Shown here: piece by piece, positions 9,296 to 17,752 of the stretch
Numbering within the stretch: the first letter of the stretch is position 1
Layout of the letters: every line of letters starts with the position of its first letter
Assembly (NCBI GenBank): GCA_027533185.1
Contig: JAPZTS010000037.1
Coordinates: forward strand, 1-64,000
From: Leptospira sp.
GTDB taxonomy: Bacteria; Spirochaetota; Leptospiria; Leptospirales; Leptospiraceae
Reading direction: 5' to 3'
Length of the DNA: 64,000 bases
Notes under the pieces: generated by a model
What the model was told of the DNA's origin: nothing
The model's input: the letters and a program-made list of their open reading frames with translations, nothing else
Database searches by the model: none
Translations under genes and position numbers: made by a program

Positions 9296-10200
9296 TGAGA
9301 CGAATTCTATCCATTATACTTTTATTGGTAACTATAACACTCTTTTCTTATGATGGAAAACCAATAAACCCAGTCATCAAAATAGGCATTGAAAGTAGTG
9401 ATGACACAAGCGACTCAATCGAACTTAGAGACTATCTTAGAAGCCAGGTATCAAAGACCAACAGAGGCGAGGTTGCATTTTCACTAAAAGGTGTATCTTT
9501 TTCAGAGTTCAGTTTTGATCGAGATGGAAACCCAGATTCATTTACAAGACAGGAATTGAAGAAGTTTGGTCAAATCGACAAACTTACGTTAGTTTCATCA
9601 AAGAAAGGGTATACGTTTATTTCCCTAATTGATGTCAACTCTGGCAAATTAGAATATAAAAATGGACTCCCGGACAGATTAACTAAAACTCTAGTTGATG
9701 ACTTTGTACAGACCTTGGACAGGAAGAACATCCAACTTGCGCTGCAAATGCCCCGTTCGACCGAGACCGCGACAGTTCAGTTGCACTCGATTCAATCAAA
9801 CTACAGGATTGGGGAACCCATTAGATTTGAATTAGAATCTAATGAGGATCGATTCGTCTACGTAGTTGTATTGCCTGAGAATGGACAAGATGAACCTGTT
9901 CTTCTCTTTCCAAACTCCCTACAAAAGAATCACTATCTGAAAAAAGGCGACCGTGTGACTATACCTGACATTCGAATCGCCTTCAAATCCTCCCAGTCCA
10001 AAAAAGAGACGGTTCGCGTTTTTACCCCCAAAGAAGAATGGAAGGATATTCGGTTGGGACAGGGAAGGGATAATTTGTATAAGATTATGCCTCAAGCAAT
10101 CACAGGGACAAAATCTTCTGATATTGGCCCCCTCTCTCTTGCAAGAAGTATATTTGATTCTCCGAAGTCCGATTTTGAGTTTTTGATTTCCACCAACTAA
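9295..10200 (+). CDS. Exported DUF4384-domain protein
   Basis: A 301-residue protein with a signal peptide (MRRILSIILLLVTITLFS). Residues about 165-260 match a DUF4384 domain: YRIGEPIRFELESNEDRFVY, VLLFPNS and KGDRVTIPD are its usual landmarks, describing a small beta-sandwich. The N-terminal half (about 30-150) is unassigned. It is coupled to the upstream FecR-domain gene by a 1-base overlap, so the two probably act together in the periplasm. In other bacteria DUF4384 domains often accompany regulatory or FecR-like modules; the biochemical role is not known to me. Confidence 0.8.
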   Translation: MRRILSIILLLVTITLFSYDGKPINPVIKIGIESSDDTSDSIELRDYLRSQVSKTNRGEVAFSLKGVSFSEFSFDRDGNPDSFTRQELKKFGQIDKLTLVSSKKGYTFISLIDVNSGKLEYKNGLPDRLTKTLVDDFVQTLDRKNIQLALQMPRSTETATVQLHSIQSNYRIGEPIRFELESNEDRFVYVVVLPENGQDEPVLLFPNSLQKNHYLKKGDRVTIPDIRIAFKSSQSKKETVRVFTPKEEWKDIRLGQGRDNLYKIMPQAITGTKSSDIGPLSLARSIFDSPKSDFEFLISTN

Positions 10201-10215
10201 ACAGAAAATTCAGTC

Positions 10216-10244
10216 TTGAAAAAATAATTATTTGCCTGTATATT
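10216..10244 (+). promoter_or_regulatory. Probable sigma70 promoter for the small lipoprotein gene, implying a leaderless transcript
   Basis: A -35 box TTGAAA (10216-10221), a 17-base spacer and a -10 box TATATT (10239-10244) give a near-consensus promoter. Transcription would begin about 7 bases on, at or next to the ATG at 10252, and no Shine-Dalgarno sequence fits between them. The message would then be leaderless. Confidence 0.55.
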
Positions 10245-10251
10245 TCCAGAT

Positions 10252-10443
10252 ATGGGCAAACGAACAATTCTAATCATCCTAATTCTATTGTTTTTCTCTA
10301 GTTGTTCTTATTTCAAAAAGGACAAGGACGATGATAAAACCCTTGGACTTTTACTGTTGGCTTTTCTTTCGCAAGACAACGGTGGATGCTCAGGCAAAAA
10401 GTCAGGTTTTACAATCTGTATTCCCAAAGGAATTGCAGAATGA
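10252..10443 (+). CDS. Small lipoprotein (63 residues)
   Basis: A short protein with a signal peptide and lipobox-like LFFSSC at about residues 13-18, followed by a charged stretch KKDKDDDK, a second hydrophobic patch LLLLAFLS, and a C-terminus with two Cys residues. It has no visible ribosome site; the predicted promoter places the transcript start at the ATG. Its TGA stop overlaps the ATG of the next gene (ATGA at 10440-10443), so translation is probably coupled. Function unknown. Confidence 0.65.
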   Translation: MGKRTILIILILLFFSSCSYFKKDKDDDKTLGLLLLAFLSQDNGGCSGKKSGFTICIPKGIAE

Positions 10444-11648
10444 AGGCCAAACATTTTATCTACCTCCTCCTTTTTTTTGGGATCAGTCTACAAATCTCTG
10501 ACTTTAGTAAATTCCAAAGATTGAGCTTCGAAGAAAAATTGGTTTCCCTTACCAATGATACTCTGCGATTTCGACTCGGCGTAGAACAAACATTTGCTGA
10601 TGCTAATTCTTGGGGTTTTGTTCGCCAATCTGCTACATGGGCAAGGGGCAATTCTAATCTTATCGATGGTATAATCCAAGGCACAAAAGATGCCGGTTTT
10701 TTTAGATCAGAAGGCGCGAGTGACCAAAGCTTTGACGTCAACTTGGCTGGAATTGGAGCAGTTAAACTCAGACTTCGGCTCAAACAAACCACTCCCTTCT
10801 CAGTTGCTTCTTCTGCTTACAATGGAAACAAAACATTCAAAAATCTTATAGAGTTTACAAAACCGTCCAAGCCAACACCCAGCATACAGTTGTTTTTCGA
10901 TGATCCAGACACGCTGAATGGGAATAATGGAGCGTTGATATACTACAAACTCAGTGATTTTGACAACCCCCAGTGGAAGGATGTGGGGAATGTAATTACG
11001 GAAAGCTACACTGCTATGGATTCGGTAAGTTACGGAACAAAGTTTCAAACTTACACCTGGCGCGGTGGTCCTGAAAATGCTTCTTGGATCAGTGATATTG
11101 GAAGGGTTATTCTTACAGAAGTGGACGAAGGTAGACAATTGTGTTTCCGCTCTGTCATAAGAATTAAATTCAGCAAACTGATCGCAATTGCACCGTCACA
11201 AACGACAGCCCTCCAAAATCTCAGGACAGCTTGCGGTGGTGCAGATCAAATCTACTACGGTCTTGCTTATATGCAAAATTTCAGTAGCCCCTTTCTAACT
11301 ACGGCAAAAGCAAGTTACTCTCCCCTCACAGGCAATATTCGATTTCCTGAAACAATTTGTGGATTGTCTTTTTCTGGTGCCAGACTGTCGTTCGGTTTGT
11401 TCGACGTAAATGGATTTGTTCGTGATGGAGTTCCAGAATCCGAAATCCCACCAAACTATCCGAGTGCCACTATTGGTGGAGTTGGGTTTATGAGTGTCAA
11501 TGAAGCGTTTGCGAGAACGGCTATCGATGCAGCTACGACTCTCGGCGCAGGAAAGCCCGCAGCTCAAGTTTACGAATATTCCAGCAAAAACTTTTTAGAT
11601 GGTTTGGCTGGAGCTTCGGGAGATGTGATTAATTTTAAATCTCTCTAA
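10440..11648 (+). CDS. Exported protein of unknown function
   Basis: I place the start at the ATG at 10440, which overlaps the upstream stop and begins a signal peptide MKAKHFIYLLLFFGISLQIS; a longer open frame back to 10386 would spoil it. The 402-residue product has many Gly, Ser, Thr and aromatic residues and alternating strands, suggesting a beta-rich secreted or outer-membrane-associated protein. Three Cys residues near the middle and end (for example QLCFRS, RTACGG, ETICGL) could pair. No family is recognised. It overlaps the converging PHP gene by 4 bases at its 3' end. Confidence 0.7.
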   Translation: MKAKHFIYLLLFFGISLQISDFSKFQRLSFEEKLVSLTNDTLRFRLGVEQTFADANSWGFVRQSATWARGNSNLIDGIIQGTKDAGFFRSEGASDQSFDVNLAGIGAVKLRLRLKQTTPFSVASSAYNGNKTFKNLIEFTKPSKPTPSIQLFFDDPDTLNGNNGALIYYKLSDFDNPQWKDVGNVITESYTAMDSVSYGTKFQTYTWRGGPENASWISDIGRVILTEVDEGRQLCFRSVIRIKFSKLIAIAPSQTTALQNLRTACGGADQIYYGLAYMQNFSSPFLTTAKASYSPLTGNIRFPETICGLSFSGARLSFGLFDVNGFVRDGVPESEIPPNYPSATIGGVGFMSVNEAFARTAIDAATTLGAGKPAAQVYEYSSKNFLDGLAGASGDVINFKSL

Positions 11649-12784
11649 TTCGATCTGTAGATGGCATTCGATAGGATCGAACCAGTGAGTGCTATAATTT
11701 CGAGTCGGATGTATTCATCCTCTGGTTTTAGATTGTAGCTTGCTAGATTTGTATCGGGAGAGGAATGTAAAATCTCTCCCGCTTTTCCAATCACTCGGAT
11801 TTCTAAGTATCTTTCATCTCCCCGAACTACGAGTGTATCTTTTTGAATCAAAATCTTCGGTGGAGAGGGATCTGTCGCTTCTCTAAAAAACTTTTTTACA
11901 CAAAAGTAGTTTCCTTGAAATAGGTTTTGTAAAACTGCTGACTGAGAGTGAACGCCTGATTCCATCGCCACATAACGCATGCCACTTTCTCCCTTTCGGC
12001 CTCTTTGGTGTCCTAAAGTTTGGATCCAGTCCTTCCAAAATGGTTGACTGAAGTTTTTTACTTTTTCTTCGGGAAAATAATGAAGATCATCATTTGCCAT
12101 ACAATGGACTAACCGTCCTTGACTTAACACTGTATCCAATATCTTTGGATCATCACCAAAAGGAGAGTAGACTTCGATTGCATGGAAGCCATCTATTTCC
12201 ATTACATCCTTTTTGGTATATACATTATTTAATTTGGGATGTGGCAGTATAACAAAAGCATTCGAATCTTTCATTTTTTGGATCACCCAATTGATGTTTT
12301 CAAATCTAGCGTAGAATGGGAAATAATCGGAAAAGCTATAATCCCCACCTAAAGCGAGTATATGGCGTTTTTTAACATTCTGGCCCCATTCAAATCCAGT
12401 TAGATGATCATATCTATCTGATTTTGAAATCTGTCCGTAGTCAGTAATTGCAACATTTGAAAACCCAAAACTTTTGTATGTTTCGTAAATTTCTTCTATC
12501 GTATGCCTTTCTGGGGTAAAATACACTTCGTTGGAATGCGTATGGAGTGCAATTTTTTCGGAATATGGATTTGAAAGATTTGATCCATAAGGATTTTTCC
12601 AAAGTTTTCCAGAAAAGCCGAAACTCCTTTCTTCCTTCTTTTTGGTGAAAGATAAAATCGTCACAAGTTGAATAACGAATCCAATCCCAACCAGAATCAA
12701 TAGGATTAGCATCGATTTTTTCTGAACCGAGAATGGTTTTTGATTCCCTCGCTCTTTTAGGGCTTCCGGCATATGGAAAAACAT
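11645..12784 (-). CDS. Membrane-anchored PHP-domain protein (putative metal-dependent phosphoesterase)
   Basis: A 379-residue protein with one N-terminal membrane helix (about 25-47) and a PHP domain outside it. The visible PHP metal-site motifs are ALHTHSNE, the weakened AITDYG where ITDH is usual, GFEWG, LPHPKLN and NDDLH, in the correct order. The domain usually coordinates two or three metal ions and hydrolyses phosphate esters. The C-terminus (about 290-379) is predicted beta-rich. Being anchored, it could face the periplasm with envelope polysaccharide or phospholipid substrates; that is inference. Transcribed alone, convergent with the preceding gene. Confidence 0.75.
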   Translation of the reverse strand: MFFHMPEALKERGNQKPFSVQKKSMLILLILVGIGFVIQLVTILSFTKKKEERSFGFSGKLWKNPYGSNLSNPYSEKIALHTHSNEVYFTPERHTIEEIYETYKSFGFSNVAITDYGQISKSDRYDHLTGFEWGQNVKKRHILALGGDYSFSDYFPFYARFENINWVIQKMKDSNAFVILPHPKLNNVYTKKDVMEIDGFHAIEVYSPFGDDPKILDTVLSQGRLVHCMANDDLHYFPEEKVKNFSQPFWKDWIQTLGHQRGRKGESGMRYVAMESGVHSQSAVLQNLFQGNYFCVKKFFREATDPSPPKILIQKDTLVVRGDERYLEIRVIGKAGEILHSSPDTNLASYNLKPEDEYIRLEIIALTGSILSNAIYRSN

Positions 12785-12902
12785 ACCGAAACTCTATTCC
12801 GATTTCGTTCCAATTTGATTCCAAGTTGATTACAATTTTGAAACATTTGCCATTACGATTAATTGTATCCGAAATCAGCACTATTTTTAGTTTTAGGCAA
12901 CT

Positions 12903-14351
12903 GTGGATTTCCTAACAAAAAGCAAATTTAAATTTTTAGTCTTTTTATTACTTCTTTTCTCTCTCCTGTATGGGAACAACTCACCCTTATATGACCAGGA
13001 CGAAGCAGCCTATATGGGATTTTCCAAATCTATTGTCACATCCGGTGATATCCTAAAAATGGATTTTCCCTTCTCCAAGCCGCATAGAAAACCACCACTC
13101 CATTTCTGGCTAACTTCGATCCAGTTTTATCTTTTCGGAATCAGTGAATTTGTTTTACGATTGTTACCAAGTATCTACATTCTTCTTACTGTTTGTTTGA
13201 CCTACCTACTCGGAAAACGATTGTTTGGTGAAGAAGTCGGAGTTTTTAGTGCGATCCTCTTAGGGTTTAGTTTGTATTTCCCGTTAAATGGTAAAATTGC
13301 TCTAGTTGATAGTTTACTAGTTTTTTGCGAGACATTAGGTTTTGTTTCTCTTGTGTTTTGGATTTTGGAGAAAAACTCTTCTGCCAAGCTTTTCTTTTGG
13401 CTCAGCATCAGTTTGGGAACTCTCGCAAAAGGTCCTCCCATACTCATCTTTCTAGGTGGAATCTGTTTTGTCTTACTCTTCCGAAAAGATACGAGAAGTT
13501 TGGTTTGGAGTTTACATCCATTTGTCTATTTGCCTATCGCTTTACTTCCCTTCTCTCTTTGGATCCTTTTTGTTTGGAAGTCAACCAATGGAGAGCTTGT
13601 TCAATGGATGTGGGAATGGTATGTATTGCGAAGGGCAACGAATCCCGTGTTTGGACAATCGGGACCTCCTGGAACTTACTTTATTCTATTTTTTATTGGG
13701 CTTTTCCCTTGGTCTTTTTACCTGTTTGGTTTTTGGATGCGTATATTCCGAGCCACAAAGGAATGGATACGAACAAATGTAGTATCGTTCCAAAACATTT
13801 GGAAGGTTGTACAAACATCTGATATCAAAGTCTTTTTGTTAGCTGTAGGCTTATTTTTTTCTTGGATATTTTATGAGTTCTTAGCAAGTAAACTTCCATC
13901 CTATCCATTGGCCGCTTATCCAATACTGTCTATTGTTTTATCTCACTACATCCTAAAATTCAAAAATAATAAAAAAATAATTCAAACCTTTATGATGGCT
14001 TCCGTCTTCATTTCCCTATCTATCTCTATTTTTTTACTCCCATACCTAAACAAATTTAGAGAAGATACCCTATTTTTATCTAGAGATCTCAACAAACTCC
14101 TTCCAGGGAACACAAATGTATTTGTAAATAAAAACTTAGCACTGCCTAGTTTAGCTGTTTATAGTCATGTTGCATTCTCGGAAACAGATCCCATATTTAA
14201 TCCTGAAAAAGGTTTTTACTTAATTACACAAGATGAATTGGTTCTGTGGCAGAGTTTGGGATATTCGTACGAAGTCCTAATGGATAAAAAATCAGTTTTC
14301 GCCTATGATAGAAATAAAACAATCCACATCCTTCTTGTAAAAAAGAATTAA
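12903..14351 (+). CDS. GT39-type polyprenyl-phosphate glycosyltransferase (ArnT-like)
   Basis: A 482-residue integral membrane protein with about 10-12 helices. The N-terminal periplasmic loop contains the acidic motif YDQDEAAYMGFSK and KPPLHFWL, as in ArnT/PMT-family enzymes that move sugar from a lipid-phosphate donor to lipid A or protein. The start is a GTG at 12903 (GTG GAT TTC); no strong ribosome site is visible. The last 4 bases overlap the end of the DCC-family gene on the other strand. The acceptor is unknown; lipid A modification is a reasonable guess. Confidence 0.8.
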   Translation: MDFLTKSKFKFLVFLLLLFSLLYGNNSPLYDQDEAAYMGFSKSIVTSGDILKMDFPFSKPHRKPPLHFWLTSIQFYLFGISEFVLRLLPSIYILLTVCLTYLLGKRLFGEEVGVFSAILLGFSLYFPLNGKIALVDSLLVFCETLGFVSLVFWILEKNSSAKLFFWLSISLGTLAKGPPILIFLGGICFVLLFRKDTRSLVWSLHPFVYLPIALLPFSLWILFVWKSTNGELVQWMWEWYVLRRATNPVFGQSGPPGTYFILFFIGLFPWSFYLFGFWMRIFRATKEWIRTNVVSFQNIWKVVQTSDIKVFLLAVGLFFSWIFYEFLASKLPSYPLAAYPILSIVLSHYILKFKNNKKIIQTFMMASVFISLSISIFLLPYLNKFREDTLFLSRDLNKLLPGNTNVFVNKNLALPSLAVYSHVAFSETDPIFNPEKGFYLITQDELVLWQSLGYSYEVLMDKKSVFAYDRNKTIHILLVKKN

Positions 14352-14749
14352 GGCAAAAACCGACTGTTCGTTTCTTGATTTGGTAGTAAACAAAACTCAG
14401 ATTTGCCAAACCATCTATATCTGTGTTTTGCGATCCATCGATAGATAAAATCCCGAATGAATTTAGGGACAATCACAAAGTAACAAATGATTGTATAGGG
14501 GAAATCTAAAGATTTGGCAAGCGAGAGGATCGCATCCGATTCAACAAGAACCACACTTCCATTATAAAATAGGATTGAATCAACCTCGGGGAATTGGTTT
14601 GGAATTTCCTTTTGGATAAGAATATATGTTTCTGATCCTATCTGTGAAAAATAGAGGTCTTTTTTTTTGTTTCGTTTGAGAATCCATTGGACTGAACCAG
14701 TGCAGAGGTTACAAACTCCATCAAAGAATACTATCTTTCGGTTTTCCAT
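14348..14749 (-). CDS. DCC-family thiol-disulfide oxidoreductase-like protein (DUF393)
   Basis: A 133-residue protein beginning with MENRKIVFFDGVCNLCTGSV, which carries the family signature DGVCxLC. I chose the ATG at 14749 because GGAAGGA sits upstream and because the motif is normally within the first 15 residues; the open frame continues 57 codons further without a similar site. The C-terminus has basic and aromatic residues (YRWIAKHRYRWFG) often seen in the family. Substrate unknown. Confidence 0.85.
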   Translation of the reverse strand: MENRKIVFFDGVCNLCTGSVQWILKRNKKKDLYFSQIGSETYILIQKEIPNQFPEVDSILFYNGSVVLVESDAILSLAKSLDFPYTIICYFVIVPKFIRDFIYRWIAKHRYRWFGKSEFCLLPNQETNSRFLP

Positions 14750-14821
14750 TTGCGAAAATCCTTCCCATATCCAAACTGGCTTAAGAGTTTTGGAACTCCA
14801 GTCTAAAACCAGGAGAGATTT

Positions 14822-16768
14822 ATGTTTTCTATTTTTAATGCAAACGATATAGACAAAAAAGACAAAGCCATCCGAGAAAAACTTGAGTCTAACAAGAACT
14901 TTATATCCCAACTCATCCAAAACAAAGAACCTAACTTTTTAAATTTTTTAGCACCGTATCAAAGGATACAAACAGAACTTGGAGATTTAGTTACTGAAAT
15001 ATCTCACCTAAATTCGGTTAAGAACTCAGAAAAAACTCAAAAAATCTATTCAGACCTACTGCCAATTTTAAGTGAATACTACACAGATTTAGGCCAAAAC
15101 GAAGAGATTTTTACGATTCTTCTAAAAATTCAAGAAACAGATCAAACCTTGGACATAGAACAAAAAAAAGTTTTGGAAAATGAAATCAGAGACTTTCGCC
15201 TCTCCGGTGTTGGCCTTGATCCTAACAAAAAATCTAGACTAAAAGAAATTAGAGCCAAACAGAGTGATCTCAGCAACCAATTTTCGCAAAATGTATTAAA
15301 TGCTACAAATGCCTTCGAACTGATCTTAGGCGAAGAAGATGTGGAAGGTATACCAGAGTCGGATCGCTTGGCCGCGAAAACTACGGAAGGCAAATATAAA
15401 TTTACACTTCAATTCCCAAGTTACATAGCTTATATGACTTACGGAAAAAATCGTGAGATACGAAAAAAACTCTATGAAGCCTATGTTACCAGAGCACCCG
15501 AAAATGGTCCCATACTCGCAGAGATATTGAAGCTTCGGTCTGAGGAGGCAGGTTTACTCGGATTTGATACCTATGCGGAATTAAGTTTAGTATCGAAAGT
15601 AGCCGATTCCCCCAAACAGGTATTAGACTTTTTAGAAGATCTTGGAAAAAAGGCAAAGCCGATTGCAATCCAGGAACGTAATGATTTAAAGGCCTTTGCG
15701 AAAGACCAAGGTCTAGATACTTTAGAACCTTATGATATGAGTTTCTATTCGGAGGCCTATAAAAAATCCCTTTTTTCATACGATGAAGAGGTTTATAAGC
15801 CATACTTAGAGAAAGAAACAGTTCTCTCTGGTACCTTCCAATTTTTGGAAAAACTTTTAGGAATACAATTCGTGAAAGTCCAAACGGATGTTTGGGACCC
15901 TACAGTTTTATGTTATGATATCCACGTCAAAGCGGAAACACGCGCAAGACTATATTTAGATCTTGAGGTACGACAAGATAAAAAAGGAGGAGCGTGGATG
16001 CACAACTGGAAGCCGCATTACAAAGATGAGACGGGAACACAAACTCTTCCGGTTGCATTTGTTGTAGCCAGTTTTCCAAAGTCTACAAAGGAAATTCCTT
16101 CGCTCCTTCGTCCCAGTGATGTTGTAACTCTTTTTCATGAACTTGGGCATGCCCTGCATCATCTCCTCTCCAAGGTTAACCAACCCTTTGTAAGTGGAGT
16201 GAACGGAGTTGAGTGGGATGCTGTTGAATTTCCGTCTCAATTTTTAGAAAATTTCGCCTATGAACCAAAAGTTTTGGAGCTTTTTGCCTTCCATTACCAA
16301 ACCAAGGAACCGATCCCTCGCTCCTTTATAGACACCATGGTCCGAGCAAAAAATTTTATGTCTGCCATGGGCGTTATTCGGCAACTGGAGTTTGCAATTT
16401 TTGATATGAAAATTCATATGGAACCTTGTGACGAAAATAAGGTTCAAGAAATATTAAATTCAGTAAGGAAAGATATCAGTGTAATGATCCCACCTTCCTA
16501 CAATAAATTCCAAAATTCGTTTTCGCATATTTTTGCAGGTGGTTATGCAGCTGGATACTATTCCTATAAATGGGCTGAGTTACTCAGCGCCAACGCCTAT
16601 TTTAAGTTTGTTGACCATGGAGTTTTTGACCCAAAACTTGCGGAAAAATTTAGAACCATCGTCTTAGAACGCGGTGGTTCCGTTTCTGCCATGGAATTGT
16701 TTCGGGAATTTTATGGAAAGGACCCTGATACGGAGGCCCTCCTCCGTTTAAATGGGATCGCTGCTTAA
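14822..16768 (+). CDS. M3-family oligopeptidase (OpdA/PrlC-like zinc metallopeptidase)
   Basis: A 648-residue cytosolic peptidase. The zinc site HELGHALHH begins at residue 439 and is followed by the usual EFPSQFLENF segment, which supplies the third metal ligand. The long helical N-terminal region and overall length match oligopeptidase A. AGGAGAG lies 6 bases before the ATG. It would degrade short peptides in the cytoplasm, including signal-peptide fragments. It diverges from the DCC gene across a 72-base gap and its end overlaps the SCO gene by 21 bases. Confidence 0.93.
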   Translation: MFSIFNANDIDKKDKAIREKLESNKNFISQLIQNKEPNFLNFLAPYQRIQTELGDLVTEISHLNSVKNSEKTQKIYSDLLPILSEYYTDLGQNEEIFTILLKIQETDQTLDIEQKKVLENEIRDFRLSGVGLDPNKKSRLKEIRAKQSDLSNQFSQNVLNATNAFELILGEEDVEGIPESDRLAAKTTEGKYKFTLQFPSYIAYMTYGKNREIRKKLYEAYVTRAPENGPILAEILKLRSEEAGLLGFDTYAELSLVSKVADSPKQVLDFLEDLGKKAKPIAIQERNDLKAFAKDQGLDTLEPYDMSFYSEAYKKSLFSYDEEVYKPYLEKETVLSGTFQFLEKLLGIQFVKVQTDVWDPTVLCYDIHVKAETRARLYLDLEVRQDKKGGAWMHNWKPHYKDETGTQTLPVAFVVASFPKSTKEIPSLLRPSDVVTLFHELGHALHHLLSKVNQPFVSGVNGVEWDAVEFPSQFLENFAYEPKVLELFAFHYQTKEPIPRSFIDTMVRAKNFMSAMGVIRQLEFAIFDMKIHMEPCDENKVQEILNSVRKDISVMIPPSYNKFQNSFSHIFAGGYAAGYYSYKWAELLSANAYFKFVDHGVFDPKLAEKFRTIVLERGGSVSAMELFREFYGKDPDTEALLRLNGIAA

Positions 16769-17305
16769 TCTGAGAATGGACTCAGCAATAACCTCATTCG
16801 AATCCGTTGACTTAATCAGTTTTTTGGTCTTTCGATTCTTATCCAATACGTAAATATAAGTCGAATGATCAAAACCTGATTTTGTTTTTTCCCTGTAAGC
16901 TGCATATTGATTTAAGATCTTTTGCAGAGTCTCTTCGGAAAAACTATAGCCTATTCCGTTTTCGACATAGAAATTTACATACTTTGTTGCCGTTTCAGAA
17001 GAATCGTTTTTTGGGTCTATGGAAATAAATACTACTTTAAATTTCGACTTTTGCTCTTTTGAAAATTGGGAGGTAGCAAGTTTGATTTTGGACAAAGTGT
17101 TCGGACAAAAGTCAGGACAAAACGTATAACCAAAAAAAACGAGAAGAACAGGTTCAGCAAGTTTCTTAAGATCTACATCTTTACCTAAAGAATCTACAGC
17201 TATAATATTTCCTCCGATCGGTAGATCTGCAAATTGTAACTCCGCTTTGCATTGAAAAAATGAAAAAAAGATACAAATGAAAATGAATTGCTTTTTTGGT
17301 TTCAA
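16748..17305 (-). CDS. SCO1/SenC-family copper-binding lipoprotein
   Basis: A 185-residue protein with a signal peptide and lipobox-like FFQC (about residue 19). The thioredoxin-like core carries the copper motif FCPDFCPNTL (CxxxC) and the distal His in GFDHSTYIY. SCO proteins deliver copper to cytochrome oxidase or act as thiol reductases. The start is a TTG at 17305 with a strong GGAGGAAAGGAG upstream, and overlaps the PCu(A)C stop by 4 bases. The pairing with a PCu(A)C protein supports a copper-delivery role in the periplasm. Confidence 0.9.
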   Translation of the reverse strand: MKPKKQFIFICIFFSFFQCKAELQFADLPIGGNIIAVDSLGKDVDLKKLAEPVLLVFFGYTFCPDFCPNTLSKIKLATSQFSKEQKSKFKVVFISIDPKNDSSETATKYVNFYVENGIGYSFSEETLQKILNQYAAYREKTKSGFDHSTYIYVLDKNRKTKKLIKSTDSNEVIAESILRLSSDPI

Positions 17306-17742
17306 CGACTCCTTTCCTCCACAACAACCTCTATCCTTTCCTCAGGGTCCAATACCAAAGATATAATATGTTTTGATAGAACTGTCTCTTTTTTTTCATA
17401 CAACATCAGGTGGCGCCCTCCGTTTCTGAGTTGTAGAGCACTTCCTTTTTTTATCAAAATGGGAAATTCACGGCGGTGCATCCGCACGACTCCAAAATGA
17501 TCCGTTACGGAATCATGAAGTTCCAGTTTTTCATACCAATTTGACTGAATGTCCTTTATGGAAACGTCGTTCGGGTAGGGATTTTTCCAATCTCCATAAA
17601 CTGCGTTTGCTTTTGCGAATGTCGGGACAGGAAATGTATACAATCCTTCCAAGTTTGGGTTTACATCTTTGCAAAATATTCCCAAATTGACTTGAATCAG
17701 TAACAAAAAAAACATATTTGTAAGATTTACAATTCGAACCAA
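17302..17742 (-). CDS. PCu(A)C-domain periplasmic copper chaperone
   Basis: A 146-residue exported protein. The PCu(A)C landmarks are visible: an early VYGDWKNP strand, KLELHDSV with the first His, VRMHRR with a Met ligand, and GGRHLMLYEKK with the second His-Met pair. The start is a TTG at 17742 with AGGGG 6 bases upstream; the internal ATG at 17715 has no ribosome site. It is the first gene of a two-gene operon with the SCO protein; the pair would carry copper to an oxidase. The start lies only 10 bases from the divergent hydrolase gene. Confidence 0.82.
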   Translation of the reverse strand: MVRIVNLTNMFFLLLIQVNLGIFCKDVNPNLEGLYTFPVPTFAKANAVYGDWKNPYPNDVSIKDIQSNWYEKLELHDSVTDHFGVVRMHRREFPILIKKGSALQLRNGGRHLMLYEKKETVLSKHIISLVLDPEERIEVVVEERSR

Positions 17743-17752
17743 GAGAACCCCT

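Noticed and set aside
10386..10439. Upstream extension of the 402-residue exported gene
   Set aside because: It hides the signal peptide that begins at 10440 and overlaps the lipoprotein gene in another frame.
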